In this document: positions 35,901 through 48,349 of the stretch, one piece after another
Position numbering within the stretch: position 1 is the stretch's first letter
How the letters are laid out: each line of letters starts with the position of its first letter
DNA from: Diplosphaera chodatii
Taxonomy: Eukaryota; Chlorophyta; Trebouxiophyceae; Prasiolales; Stichococcaceae
Length of the DNA stretch: 64,000 nucleotides
Assembly: GCA_032358165.1 (NCBI GenBank)
Contig: JAALGY010000037.1
Coordinates: 521,001 to 585,000, forward strand
Direction of reading: 5' to 3'
Translations under genes and position numbers: made by a program
Notes under the pieces: generated by a model
The model's database searches: none
Told to the model about the DNA's origin: nothing
What the model saw: the letters and a program-made list of their open reading frames with translations, nothing else

Positions 35901-38900
35901 GACGCCATCATGCAGCTCGTCACCAACGCCTTCCCTGAGGCCCCCGGCGGCGGCGCCATGTGCGACCTATCAGCGTGGCCCGAGTTCCACAACGGTGTCG
36001 CTGCAGGTGTGTGGGCCTCCCACACCGCTTTGCAGTGCAACATGCAGGCACAGGACCTTGAACTGCGGCAGGGAACCTTACCAGAGGTTGCGCCTTGTCA
36101 TGAAGCTGCAAGGGGGGCAAGGTCTACACCCATCGTCAAGAGGACAGCTGCATCTGGAGGCCCACCGGCATTGCTGCTTCTTGCCATGCAGGGCTGCGCT
36201 TGGCGGCTGGCGGCACGCAGCTCAGTCGCACCTGGATCGTGTACAACAAGCCGGAGGAGCCCACCTGGGCGCACGCCGGGGTGCTGATGGGCCTTGGCCT
36301 CACAGGTGGCCCACCCTGCAGCGGTCATCACCTTTTACGCTTCAGTACTGACCTAGTGAACACTACCAAGCACCATGCAAGAGCGGCCCGAGTGTTGCTG
36401 CTTGTGGGCTTCGCACTGCGGCACATCGAGTCATGTGTGCTCTGAGCATACTGTGCAGGGCACCTGAAGGGCCTCAGCGACACGGATGTGTACCGGTACC
36501 TGCGCCAGGAGCACGATGCCACCACCGGCAAGTCCCCAGTGCTGTGGGCACCGTCAAGGGCAGGAGCGCCCTTGTGAGCACCTTCGTGCATGCTGTTGAT
36601 GTACGACTGATTTGCGCTTTGCCAGCGTGCAGTGGGGCTGCTGCTCGGCCTTGCTGCTGCGCATGCTGGCACCAGCCACGCCTCCACATCCACCATGATG
36701 TTCCTGCACGTGCCCTCGCGGCACCCACAGGTGTCCACCCCACTACACGTGCAAGCGCTGCCGAGCAATGCGAAGTTTGCACATGTGCCTGGTGCTGTAT
36801 GCTTTGTGCTGGCGGCGTTGTGCAAGGAAACCTACGGGGAAATTGTTATGTTTGAAGTGCCGCCTGACAGCCCGCACGCTGCTCATGCCTGCAGACATAC
36901 CCCGAACTGGAGGTGTCGCCCACAGTCCAGGCCGCAGCCCTGCTGGGCATAGGGCTGCTGCACCGCGGCACCTGCCACAGGTGCGTCTACCAGCCAGTCT
37001 GATAACGACCCACCACAGCCATCACTTGCCTATGGACGTGTCTCAGAGCTGCCCGCACCGTGCACCTGCACACAAGTATGCATGATGGCTGCAACTGATG
37101 ACCTTGAAAACGTGCACCGGTCGACGGCGACCGCTCATGTGCGACAGGGGACCTGTCCTGATGCAGGCGGATGGCAGAGATCATGATACAAGAGCTTGGG
37201 CGGCGCGCATCAGACGATGCTGGTGCAAATGCGAACAGCGGCGTGACTGGCAGGTGTGTCACCACCGCTGCCACCCGTGCGTCCCCATCGCAGCCGTGCA
37301 CGGTCCGGCAACCATGCCCATGGAGGCGACTGGACCCTGCAACCGAGCATTCCCCTGATTGCGAACCAAGCCACACCAGGCCTGAGTCGGCCGACCATGG
37401 CTGCAGCGTGCCCGTCAGCTCGCACCGGGAGGGGTACGCGCTGGCGGCCGGCGCCGCGCTGGGCCTCATCATGCTGGGCGCCGGGCACTCGGCGCCCAGC
37501 GTGGCGGACCTGCGGCTGGACGACCGCCTGCGGTAAGTTTGTCAATTTGCTACTGAACCATCGGCGGGCTCCTGGAAGGTGTGTTGGCATTCAGTGCAGG
37601 GGTCAAGGGTGGTGAGGCAAAAACAGGGTTTATTAGCCCATGGCCCAACAGTCCTGGGGATGTCTTGTTGGCGCAGGCACCACATGCTGGGCGGCCTGCA
37701 GCCACAGGAGCGGCATGCATCCGACGGCCCAGCAGTATCCCCTGCCAGCACGTTGTTCGGCCCAGAAGCCGTGATTGGCTTCGACCCTACGCAGGCGAGC
37801 CAGGTGTAGGGATGCAGGGTGTGTGGCATCGGAGGAGCACACCGCCTTGCATGCGCCCTGTCTGCGCTGGTGATTCGACCTGGTGCTGCATGGGCGCTTA
37901 ACATGCACCTGCTTGCGTGCGCAGACCAGCGACCTGCTTGCTGGCCTGCAACTCGCCGCCGACAAGCCGCCCGCAGCTGTGGGCGCACACGAGGAGGCAG
38001 GCGGCGGCGCCGCCACCGGGGCCTCGCAGGTGCCGCGGCCAGCCCAGCCCAGTGGCCGCTGCCTCTTTTCAAACATGGTCACCGATCCAGCAACCACCTG
38101 ATGGCAGGGCCAGTGAACAAAGTGCCCGAGTCTGGCACACCATGCAGCTGTGGGGCGTCCCCCTGTGCGGCAGGTGGTGCTGGAGGGCGAGCGGGTCAAC
38201 GTGGCGGTGAGCGGCCCCGGGGCGACGCTGGCGCTGGCGCTGCAGTTCCTGCGCACCAACGACGCCGCGGTGGCGGCCTCCTTCCGGCTTCCCCACGACG
38301 CGCACTCGCTGGACCTGGTGCGCGCCTGGCCCAACACCCCACCTGCTGTTGTAGCAGGTGCCTGCTGGAGGAGGGGCAACCACTGTGCGGTGCCAGGCAG
38401 CTGTCCAGTGGTCTGGCTCCGGGGCCGTGAGCCTTGCTTGACACTACAGGGGGTAAGCATGCAGTGCACGTTACCCCGGCTGCTCCAACCTGGTCGCGGC
38501 TCCACCTGCGCCTGCAGGTGCGGCCCGACCAGCTGCTGCTGCGGGTGGTGGCGCGTGCGCTGGTGCTGTGGGACGGCGTGCAGCCCACGCGCGAGTGGCT
38601 GCAGGCGCAGCTGCCGCCAATCCTGCGGGTGCGCGCATGAGGTCTCATGTGTGCTCTGCGAGTTGTGATCCGCGGACGTGTGGCTGCTGGTCCCAGGAAC
38701 TGCCCAGTATGTCATCGATGGCCGGTTGTGCCATGGCTGCAGACTCCATTGGAGGCTTTGCTCAAGGGCCGTGCACAGAAGCGGGTCGATCCCGAGTCGG
38801 CAGCTGAGGTGTGACCATGATGCTACCAGTTGTTGAGGCACTGCACCGCGCTATGCTGTTGCTGAAGCGCTGCCTCCAATTGTATCGTGTTTGGCAGAAG

Positions 38901-41900
38901 TCTCAAGGGCTGCCTGAATGCTGACGGTTAGCATGTCAACCTGGTGTAGGCACACCTTGCCATATTGGTGGGCGGCTGTCTGGCGATGGGCCTGCGCTAT
39001 GCCGGCAGCCAGAGCGCAGCCGCCGCCGCCGTGATACAGCAGCAGCTGCTGCACTTCCTGCGCTGCAAGGCACTGGTGCCAGACGCCAATGCTGGTGCGC
39101 TGTGCATATGCATGCCGCACAGGGTAGATTACCAACACCACTTCCATCGATGTACCCTGCACAGATCAGGCAGTGCACAGCCTGTCGTCAGGGAGGATGC
39201 CCCCCCGCGCTGCGTTTAACAGTTGTGCTGGCCGAGCTTTGGCTCTTGGTCTCCCTTATTGAAACGCACGCACCGACACACTGCGCAGGGGTGGCGGGGC
39301 GGCTGGACCGGCAGGCGCTGGAGGGGGCCGCCTGCACCGCGGCCCTGGCGCTGGCCTGCGTCCTCGCCGGCAGCGGCGACCTGCCCGCCCTCAAGCTGCT
39401 GCGGGGTGCGCGTGGCAGCCCACAGCGATGAGCATGTCGACTGAACCCACTGGACACGCTGTTCGGTGCCATGTATGGCTTGGATGCTGGCATGCGCTTC
39501 TGCACCCTGCGTGCATGCTTTCAGCCTCTGTGCATCGACGCGTCGTGCGCAGGGCTGGCCCGGCGGCTGCACCCGACGTCCCGCGCCTCACTGGAGGAGC
39601 TCAGCGGTGCGGGCGGCCTCACCTACGGCCACCATGCGGCGGTGCGGCACCTGCCCAGCTCTCACATCCTCCAGCTCCACTTTGCCCAAAAGCTAGACAT
39701 GTAGACTGCGGCTGCTGCTCGTGGGACGGCATCAAGGGGCTGCCAAGATGTGACATCTTCTCCTCAAATATAGATGACACTTGAGTGTAGATGAGGATTG
39801 ACCACAAAGCGACGTCTTGTTGCGTGGCGAACAAGACCATTCTGTTGACAACGACCTCGTCGAGTCGCGCGGGGGCGCTGCGGGGCGCAGGTGTCCATGG
39901 CGCTGGGCATCCTGTGCCTGGGCGGCGGGGCGGCGTCGCTGGCCGCCTCCAACGAGGCCGTGGCCGCGCTGCTGCTGGCGCTGTACCCGCGGCTGCCCAC
40001 CACGCCGCAGGACAACCGCTGCCACCTGCAGGTCGGCTGCTGCCACATCCCGCTTTCGTTGACTTGCCACCGGGTGCGGCAGCATCCGAGGTGCAGTGCT
40101 GACGTGACTGGGCTGGCCTGCCGTTGCTGCACTGTACTCACGCTGCCACCACTGTGCCTGGCTTCATCGCACATGCACCCGGCAGGCGATGCGCCACCTG
40201 TACGTGCTGGCCGCCGAGCCGCGGTGCCTGGCCGCGACAGACGTCGAGACACGGGCGGCGGTGCCCGCGCCGCTGCGCCTGCACCTAGCACCGCAGCAGG
40301 GGGGGCGACCGACCAGTGTGGCCGTGGACGCGCCCTGCCTCGTACCTGGCTCCGATCAGGTGGATCCTTGCGGGGCGTGCCCATGGCAAAACACGCCTCC
40401 TTCAGACCTGTGTCGCTGCACCAGTGTGCATGGCAGTCCAACCCGCGGTGCACCTGCTGCAGCCTGCGTCCAAAACCCGGACACGCGGGCCACGGCTGCC
40501 GGAGGGACCGCATGTGTATGAGTCGCAGAGGCTGAGTTGGCCGTGCAGGTTGTGGGTGTGGAGACGCGCGAGCAGCAGTTCTGGCCACTGTTCCGCCGCA
40601 CCGCGGTGCCGGCGGCTGCGAGCGCGACCCTGCACGTGCAGCGGCGGCTGGGCACGCTGGTGGGGACCCTGGGTGGCGACTGCACTCAGTAGATTGTGCT
40701 GCTCCGCAGCATTCCGATGTGTGTGGCATGGTCGATTTTGAATGCTATGTGACTGCCGTCATGGGCACATCGGACGTTGCATTCGGGTGACTCTTTGGTC
40801 ACCGGCACGCTGTCATATTGCTGCCTCCTGCTGGGCAGGCACCTGGCGACGAGCCGGGCGGGTTGGGCTTTGCGGCCTCGCCCGCAGCGGCGGTGCTTGG
40901 GGAGGCTGCCGGCGCGGCCTGTGCACCTGCCGACCTGGCAAAGCTGAGCGGCACGCTCGCAGCGCAGCAGCCGTTCCTTGCCGCCTTTGCACAGGTCTGT
41001 TCGCTCCCATCAGATGTTTGTCCATACAGTCTCCTCCAGATGCCGCTGATGCACCCGGTGTGCTGGGATTGGTTGGGCAACGGGGTTTCTTGGCTGTGAA
41101 TTACCTGCCGGAGCCCGGAGTCTACACTGAGCTGCAGACAGCTGGTGCTGTGCTGTGCGAGGCTCCGCGTGCACAGGCTCGGCTGACACGCTGTCTGCTC
41201 TGTGCCAGTTCTTTGCGACGCCGCTGCCGGGACTCGCATCAGGGGGCACATACGCAGACACAGCCACGGCCGTCCAGAGCGAACTCGAGGAGCAGCCCGA
41301 TGGCCGCAGCCTCCACCAGGCGGCTGCGGACCTGCTGCTGCAGTGCACCGCGGCGGAGGCGCCCTCGCTGCTGCCACCGCAGCTCTTCCTGCACTGCCTC
41401 GTCCAGGTGAGAATGCTCGATGACACGTTCCGTGGCCGTTTCGCCCTGGACAGCTGACCCATGCAAAAGCTGCACAGCACATGCAGGCAGCTTCCCTGTT
41501 ATTCGAGCGTTGTGTGCGCAGGCCATGGCCGCGTCAGGGGCGGCGGATGGGCGTGCGGTCCACGGCGCTGCGGCGGCGCCGTGGCGGTCCCTGTGCGGGG
41601 GCCTGCCGCCCGCCATCCCCATGGCGGAGCTGCGGCTCGCAACCGCCTTCCACGAGGCCATCGCCCACCGGGCGGCGCTGACGCACGGCGATGCCTCGGA
41701 CGCTGGAGCCATGGACGGCGGCGCAGCTGCGCCTCCGGCGCACCTGCCGCCGCTGCTGCTGGGCGCTGTTGCAGCGGCAGAGCTGCGGCTGCAGGCGCTG
41801 TGGGTGCAGCTCGGCTTCCTGCCTGGCGGAGCAGCAGCTGGTGCTGCTGGGGCGGAAATCATGGACACCAGCAGCGTCGGCGGTGCTGACGCGGCCCTGC

Positions 41901-42249
41901 AGCGCCTGCGCAGTTCCTGCCTCACCGACCAGGCTGGACCTCATGCAGAAGGTGAGGTTCGATCGCCACACGCAAGTCCACAGATTGATGCTGGGGAACA
42001 CACAGCATATTATTGTGCTTGCTTGGTGCCTCTCGGCCGTCATGCACTATTCTCATGCATGCAGGTCTGGCGGCAGAGATGTATCTAGCGTTTCTGGAAG
42101 CCAAGGGTGTGCCCGAGGCACATATGCTTGCGAAAGCGGCCAGAGCTGCACATCTGGATGATGTGGCACATGCAGCTGCAGCGCTGGCAACTGCCCTGCC
42201 TGGGGTGGCACCTGACATGCTGCCGCTCCTCGCAGCAGCAATCCGCTGA
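29955..42249 (+). CDS. APC1: Anaphase-promoting complex subunit 1
   Basis: Largest scaffold subunit of the APC/C ubiquitin ligase that drives exit from mitosis; its proteasome/cyclosome (PC) repeats help position Cdc20/Cdh1. The start ATG 29955 opens MSHAQGAAGGRILVYDAARA. The N-terminal beta-propeller region shows PGAILDAAWCRF (30235) and LTVITAAGDVQEVPL (30410). The middle shows GWTFTELDSLPFGTALPLRA (34470) and LLALACRTMARPLGRGALTL (35610). The PC region shows WPEFHNGVAAG (35975), WIVYNKPEEPTWAHAGVLMG (36235), VLLGLAAAHAGT (36640), EGYALAAGAALGLIMLG (37430), VNVAVSGPGATLALALQFL (38200), MALGILCLGGGAASLAASNE (39900) and RHLYVLAAEPRCL (40192). All match human ANAPC1 in order. There are dozens of short introns. 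A CAG tract at 33342-33360 encodes a short poly-Gln. The stop is after the last exon (MYLAFLEAKGVPEAHMLAK), at 42247-42249. Confidence 0.95.
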
Positions 42250-42543
42250 CGCGATGGTTTAGTTCATGGTTTACACATAAGGGCTCAAGTGCGGTCTTCC
42301 GGACCAGATCAGTGCCGCTCATATCAAATAAATTCTGATAGATAGCCGCCGGCTGCCCTGGCCAATTCTCCGATCCGAAGGCCAAGATGCCAATCGACAT
42401 GGTGCTGACGCAGTCCCTTCACATCTGAGATGTGCAATTTTGGCACCTGTTGGGGTCTGACACAAGGGCGCAGATGTGCCGGAGTATAGGTCGGCAAAAC
42501 CAGCAGCTCAGACCAGGATGTGCTGCAACCCCATTCACCCAAT

Positions 42544-44624
42544 TCAGTGCTGATATGATCGGCCAACGAGCAGCAGAAGCCTGTGGCGGATCCACATAAC
42601 GATGGGCAGCACGAAGTAGTAGCTGCCCGCCACGGTGCCGACGATGAAGTTGAACAGGAAGCTCAGCGGGTTGGTGTTGCTGTTGGACGAGTCCTCGCGC
42701 TTGGGACCCATCTGCAGCGGCGAGTCGCCAGCCTGCATACAGCACACACTGCGCCTCTGCCCTGCTTGTGCGTACAGCGACAGACGATGACGCTCTGGCA
42801 TGAGCCGGCACCCCACATGCTGGCAACTGGTCAGGTCATTGCACTTGCGTTAGCAAAGAGCGCAGTCCCCCACGTCGAGGCCGCAACCCTCAAACTGCCA
42901 CAGGGGGGCCCCGCGCACCTTGGGCTTGATGCCGGTCACGGAGCAGCCCATGATGAGGCCGTGGGCACGCACGCCCCGGTAGAACCTGGGCCCGATGCGC
43001 TTGACCTTCAAGTCCTCAAAGCCCGCCTTCGTGTACCACTGCAGTGCGCAGGCAGGCTCCATCGCGGGTCGAGTCTGCCAAGACGCCTTTGCCAACAGTG
43101 CTGCGGTCGTCCCGATGTGCAATGGTGAAGCATCATGAAGTTCCAGATAACTTACGTCAACATACTCCTGCTCTGTTGGGAACAGCATCCACATATCGGC
43201 GAAGAAGCGGGAGATGAAGAAGGTGGGGTGCACCGGCCCGATCATGCACGCCAGGCCGCCCTCCTTCACCACCCGGTATGCCTCCCTGCAACAATGTTGC
43301 TTTCTGAGTGCGCATGATACCTCGACTGGGATACAATTGGACACACCGGGCTGCTGCAGGAAGCCCTCACTCACCTGATGCCTCGCTGCGGCTCTGGCCA
43401 GTATTCTGCAACGCACGAGGTTCGAGTCAGGCAGCATAGAGCAGCTTGTCGTAATGGCAACAACACTGCCCCAGCTGCGTGGGCCGCCTATACTACCAAG
43501 CTTGACAGCATCGACAGCAGCAGCAATGTGCAGCGGGGCACTGCCTGCCATGCCATTCACAGGAGCCTCGGCGTGCGATGCAGCGTGCTCACCAATGCTG
43601 CCGGCTGAAACATAGCGGTCAAAGCTGTCTGTTGCAAAGGGAAGGTCCTCTGCATCGCCCTGCACCACATGGTTCACAGCTTGACATGTCGTCTCAAGCT
43701 GTTGTGCTGCAAGCGCATAGATGCAGCGTTGCACTGCCTGACACGGGAATGGCTCAGTGCATGGGCAGCGTGGTGCTGTACCACCGCGCACCTCCACGAT
43801 AGTGACGCCCTGCAGGTCCGCCTTCTGCCGCGCCTTGTTCAGCTGGTCGGGCGACTGGTCTATGAGCGTCACATTCTGCGGCTGCACATGCTTCACGATG
43901 CCCTGCGTGCAGAAGCCTGTGCCGCCACCAACGTCCACCACCTGCCGAAGGCGATCGAACAGCTGAGAGGTCGTGAACCATCACACAAAAAGCACGTCCT
44001 GCTAGGACGAGCACGCCAGGTGTGAGACGGACTGAGGGCTGGAAACTGGAGACTGGACAGCAGGCAGCGCGCCTTCAGGTCTGGGCTGTCGAGCTTTGCG
44101 GGCTCCAGGGCATCGGTGCGCATCTCCTCGTTCCAGTGCGGCGGGTTGACTATCGTGTCGTACACGATGCTGAGGTACCGGTAGAACCACTTTGCCTCAT
44201 TCTTGTGCTGAATGAAGCGCGGCTTCGCCCAGGACCTGTTGTGCAGCACGCACGTACATACTTTGCACCAAGTCATGAGACAGCTGCCAGAACCGGAGCA
44301 AGCACCCACAGCTGCTGCAACTGGGGTAGCACATTCTAGTGCAGGCAACTTCACAGCGGCATCCGCATGCTGGAGGCTTGATGTAGATGCAGCATGCATG
44401 CCATCCCCGGCACCACTCGAAATGAGCCAGTACACAACATGCCTGCTATCTGTGCTGCTGGTCGCCCGGGTGACGAACGGCTGCCGACCAGTTGCACATC
44501 TTTGCCTGATGGGACCCCTCAGCTGCCGTAGATCCGTCGCACACAGCTGCCTGACAGATCTAAATTGCAATGGAGTCGCAATAGCCGGCCTTTCAACCGC
44601 GCCTGACGTGCCGCAAGCCCGCAT
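42544..44624 (-). CDS. VTE3: MPBQ/MSBQ methyltransferase, plastid (VTE3)
   Basis: Methylates 2-methyl-6-phytyl- and 2-methyl-6-solanyl-benzoquinol with SAM at the plastid inner envelope, feeding tocopherol and plastoquinone synthesis. Eight exons keep phase: 44624-44434, 44235-44073, 43941-43792, 43659-43593, 43405-43375, 43285-43156, 43038-42919 and 42732-42544, 346 residues (Arabidopsis VTE3 is about 338). Residues 1-64 look like a transit peptide. Family blocks follow: PRFIQHKNEAKWFYRYLSIV, SAM motif DVGGGTGF (from 121), GDAEDLPFATDSFDRYVSAG, EYWPEPQRGIREAYRVVKEG, WYTKAGFEDLKVKRIGPRFY and HGLIMGCSVTGIKP. The C-terminal AGDSPLQMGPK block leads into a membrane anchor at about 308-332. Intron 2 (44072-43942) begins with GC. 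The first exon and its unusual GTACTG donor are the weakest part of the model. Confidence 0.95.
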
Positions 44625-45091
44625 GTGGGGCCTTGCACTGACGGTGTGCATGCTGCAGGTGCACCCGGCCTTTTGCGGACAGATCACTACGCCTGCCCTC
44701 AGCAAGACAGCACTTCCTAGCAACACGCAGACACGAGCGATCACCGTCGGACATCCATACACGGGCTGTGCAGATGAGAGTTGTCGGACAACACGTTGCT
44801 GCTTCCGTTTGCACAAACTGCATCCTGTTTCCATCTTGCGCATGTTCATCACTAGGCGTGTGTAGCTTTGAGATCTAATTTCACAAGGTGTTCCTGTCTG
44901 ACAAACGCGATCTTGTGCGGCTGCGAGGATCATCCAGCCGGAACATGTTACTCCTTGCACACATGCATCGCAAACACGTGTGTAAACTCTGAAACGTCAT
45001 CTACAGGGCCTATCCAAAGCTGCTGTGCACCCGATCATAGTCACAGGGGCCAAGGTGCAGCCCACTTTGCCGTGACACGCTGCGTGAAGCC
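44625..45091. promoter_or_regulatory. Divergent intergenic region, VTE3 / UROD
   Basis: These 467 bp separate the starts of two plastid biosynthesis genes and could serve as a shared promoter. I recognised no specific element. Confidence 0.4.
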
Positions 45092-47682
45092 ATGCAGCTG
45101 GGAGCAAACGTCGGCACGCAGCTGCAGGTACGTCTGTTTGTCCATGTGCGTGTCAAAGCAGCTAGTTGTGATGACGATGACGCTGATTGTGCGAAGGCTG
45201 TTGTCAACCTGCAGCAGCAGCGGTCCGCAGCCCAGCACAGCCTGCCCTCAAGGCCGCTGCAAAGGCGATGCCGGGCGCACAGACTCGCCACACATGCAGC
45301 TGCGGCCGTCGATGCCGCCCCAGCTCAGGCGCCAAGCTCCTCGCAGGTGTGTGCAGGCACCGTGACACTTGCACAGCGTAGCGACATTGCCCCTGGGTTT
45401 TGTGCCGATCTGGGCAACGAATGAGCGAACGCCTTCTGTGCAGGGCGCTGACCCGCTGATGGTGCGGGCACTGAGGGGCGAGAAGGTGGAGCGGCCACCT
45501 GTATGGATGATGCGGCAGGCTGGACGCTACATGAAGGTGCTGCGCCTTGCGACTCCGCATGCATTGTTTGTACGGTGCACCTGTGCACGGATGCCATCCT
45601 ACGCAAGGTGTACATGGGCGTGACCTAGCCGTGCAGGTGTACCAGGAGCTGTGCAGAAAGCACAAGACCTTCAGAGAGCGCTCTGAGAATGTGGACTTGG
45701 CGGTGAGCCGGATCCACACTCATTGTGATGCACACTCACTCGTTGGCAAACTCAAATCACAGCACTGCCATCACTGCATACTTCAGGGCAGATCAAATGA
45801 TCTCATGGCCTACATCATGCCTGTTCCAGGTGGAGATCTCGCTGCAGCCGTGGGAGGCCTTCAAGCCCGACGGCGTGATCCTGTTCAGCGACATCCTGAC
45901 GCCGCTGTCCGGCATGAACATCCCCTTCGACATCGTGCAGGGCAAGGGCCCCATCATTGCGGACCCCATCCGCAGCATGGAGGTGCAACAGTGGGACCAC
46001 GGCATGAGGCACACGCTGCATGATCGAGTTTGCGGGTTGCAACTGGTGTGGGCAGTATCCGATGCATTGCTGGGTTGCTGAAAGGGTCACAGCCTGTGCC
46101 TCACGTGCATTGCACTGCGAATCTGGGGGCATCGACACAGAGGCTGCAGCACAGTACAGTTGTTCGCTGCAGCAAGTGGAGAAGGTGACGCCGCTGGACT
46201 CGGACGGCACGTGCCCCTTTGTGGGCGAGGCGCTGCGCACGCTGCGGCAGGAGGTCGGCAACGCGTCCACGGTGAGGGTTGAGAAGCCTGGGACGCCTGA
46301 CACTCAAGGATCACAGCGGCCCCGTGCTGGGTGGAGTTTGACACTCGAGATCACTTAATGGTGCTCCGTGCATGCAAGTGCTGTAAGTGCAGTCCTACAG
46401 CCGTGGTCATGTGTTCCACTGCGGTGCTGCATGCGGTGAGCAGGTGCTTGGGTTTGTGGGCGCGCCGTTCACGCTGGCCTCCTACATCATCGAGGGCGGC
46501 TCCAGCAAGAACTTTGCGCACGTGAAGCAGATGGCGTTCTCCAACCCGGAGGTGCTCCATGCGCTCAACAGCAAGCTGGCCGACTCAGTGGCCGACTACG
46601 TCCGGTACCAGGTGAGCTGGGCAGGCCGGGCAGTGCTTGCTCTCAGACAGCAGGGTGCAGCACTTGTCAGCGTCTGCGGAAGGCCCGAAAGAGTCAGCAC
46701 ATCTGGACAACAATGTGAATGACAATGCTGTCTCAAATACCAGTCGCCCAGTGGCGCAGGCTTGCTGCGTCCTGCCAGCAGAACATCCACATCCCAGCTC
46801 ATCGTACACAGCTGTTGTCGCTGCCTGCAGGCCGACTGCGGCGCGCAGGCGGTGCAGATCTTCGACTCCTGGGCCAGCCACCTGGCGCCGCAGGACTTCG
46901 ATGTGTTTGCGGGCCCGTACATTAAGCGCATCATCGACGATGTGAAGTCCACGCACCCGGACCTGCCCATCATCCTCTACATCAGCGGCAGCGGTGCGCG
47001 CCAGGAGAAACTCGTCAGCTGAGCAGCTCGGACTGGAGAAGCCCACCCTGGGCAGCATGCTAGGGAGAGTGCGCACCCCCATCCCAGACATGTTTGTGTG
47101 AAGCACCCGTCCTGCGCTATGCCAGGCGGCCTGCTGGAGCGCATGGCAGCGTGTGGCCCGGACATCGTGTCGGTCGACGGCAGCGTGGACCTCACGGACG
47201 CCGTGAAGCGCGTCGGCGCTGGCTACGCCTTCCAGGTGGGGCCACACGCGCCGCGCTGCAGGGTGCACCGGAAGAGGGTCTGGGTGCTGCCACCACCGCC
47301 TGCCCTGATGCGCCTGCCGGGCCTCGTGAAGTGCGGGACGGCACCGCACACCAGGTCCGACTGCCACCTGCCCCTGGGCCGCAGGGCAACATGGACCCTG
47401 GCGTGCTGTTCGGCTCGGAGGAGACGATCGAGCAGAGGGTCGTTGAGACCATCGAGAAGGGCCGCGGCCAGCGCCACATCATGAACCTGGGACACGGCGT
47501 CATGGTGTGTGCCGCTGCGCGCATGCAACAGCATTGCACTTTCAGATGTTCAACAAGCCCAGTGCAAGCCCAGCGCAGCGACGTGTTCTCCACATGACGG
47601 TACGGTCACTCATCCGCAGGTCGGCACACCAGAGGAGTCGGTCGCCAAGTTCTTCCAGACTGCTCGCGACTTCCGGTACTAG
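45092..47682 (+). CDS. UROD: Uroporphyrinogen decarboxylase, plastid
   Basis: Removes four acetate carboxyls from uroporphyrinogen III to make coproporphyrinogen III, on the route to heme and chlorophyll; HemE in bacteria. Eleven exons keep phase: 45092-45127, 45215-45346, 45444-45536, 45637-45702, 45830-45982, 46173-46271, 46444-46611, 46831-46993, 47126-47235, 47385-47504 and 47620-47682, 400 residues. The first ~55 residues are a Gln/Arg/Ala/Ser-rich transit peptide. Signatures: [15 protein letters not shown] with RQAGR at 80-84, [15 protein letters not shown] with the catalytic Asp at 130, [35 protein letters not shown] and [17 protein letters not shown]. All the usual substrate-binding blocks are present. 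The ATG chosen opens the first exon that splices in phase. Confidence 0.97.
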
Positions 47683-48349
47683 GCGACGGGGTTGGCGCTG
47701 CGCAGGCGAGAAGAAGCAGTCAGCTGCCTGTCAGCACACCTGTTGTCCAGGAATTGCCGCCTCATCGTGTTGTTCAGTTGTATTCGGATGAAACCTTGGC
47801 AACCCATGGTCAGCAGAACCTTTTCCTGAGGAATCGATCGTCACAGGCGGCTGTGCAACACGCTGTCTTCCTTGCGGTCAAGTCACCATCAGTGCATATT
47901 GACAATAGCGAGCAATTCGTCCGCTCCGACGCCTATCTCCGACGCCTGACTCTAAGCAAATATAATTCCAATCCATGAGCAACCACGAGCAACAGGGCCT
48001 ACCGCAGATACTCACCAGCTGCTCAAGTGGCCGCCGTTTTACCTGATCCATTCGGCGGATCATGTCATTTCGCGTCGTTGCACATCATTTCGAAGGTTTC
48101 CAGCGTATAATAAAAAGACTGCAGCAGGAAGCCAAACCTTGCATATCGCCCAGGGACACGCTTGCTGTCTATCATCTTGAGCAAGAGATTCGCTGGTACA
48201 CGCTGCCCAGCACGATTGCAAGTCGCTACGCCTGGGACCAACAACCTGATACAACACCTTCCACACACATCTTGTTTCGAGCTTAGAGCGCTAGCACGTG
48301 CGTGAGTGTACTGTGGTCCGCCACCTGCCGCAAGGGTCGTCAGGCGGCC
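47683..48349. other. Intergenic region between UROD and cpFtsY
   Basis: These 667 bp should hold the UROD 3' UTR and the cpFtsY promoter. A minus-strand open frame ends at 48065 but shows no recognisable motif. No RNA gene was seen. Confidence 0.45.

Noticed and set aside
37633..38841. 402-codon minus-strand open frame
   Set aside because: It is antisense to APC1 PC-repeat exons that match ANAPC1 in order. There is no recognisable domain.
39764..40729. 321-codon minus-strand open frame
   Set aside because: It is antisense to the APC1 exons encoding ALGILCLGGGAASLA and RHLYVLAAEPRCL.
43412..43432. GGTTCGAGTC resembling a tRNA T-loop
   Set aside because: The flanking bases do not pair as a T stem and no acceptor or anticodon arm can be built. 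It lies in a VTE3 intron.
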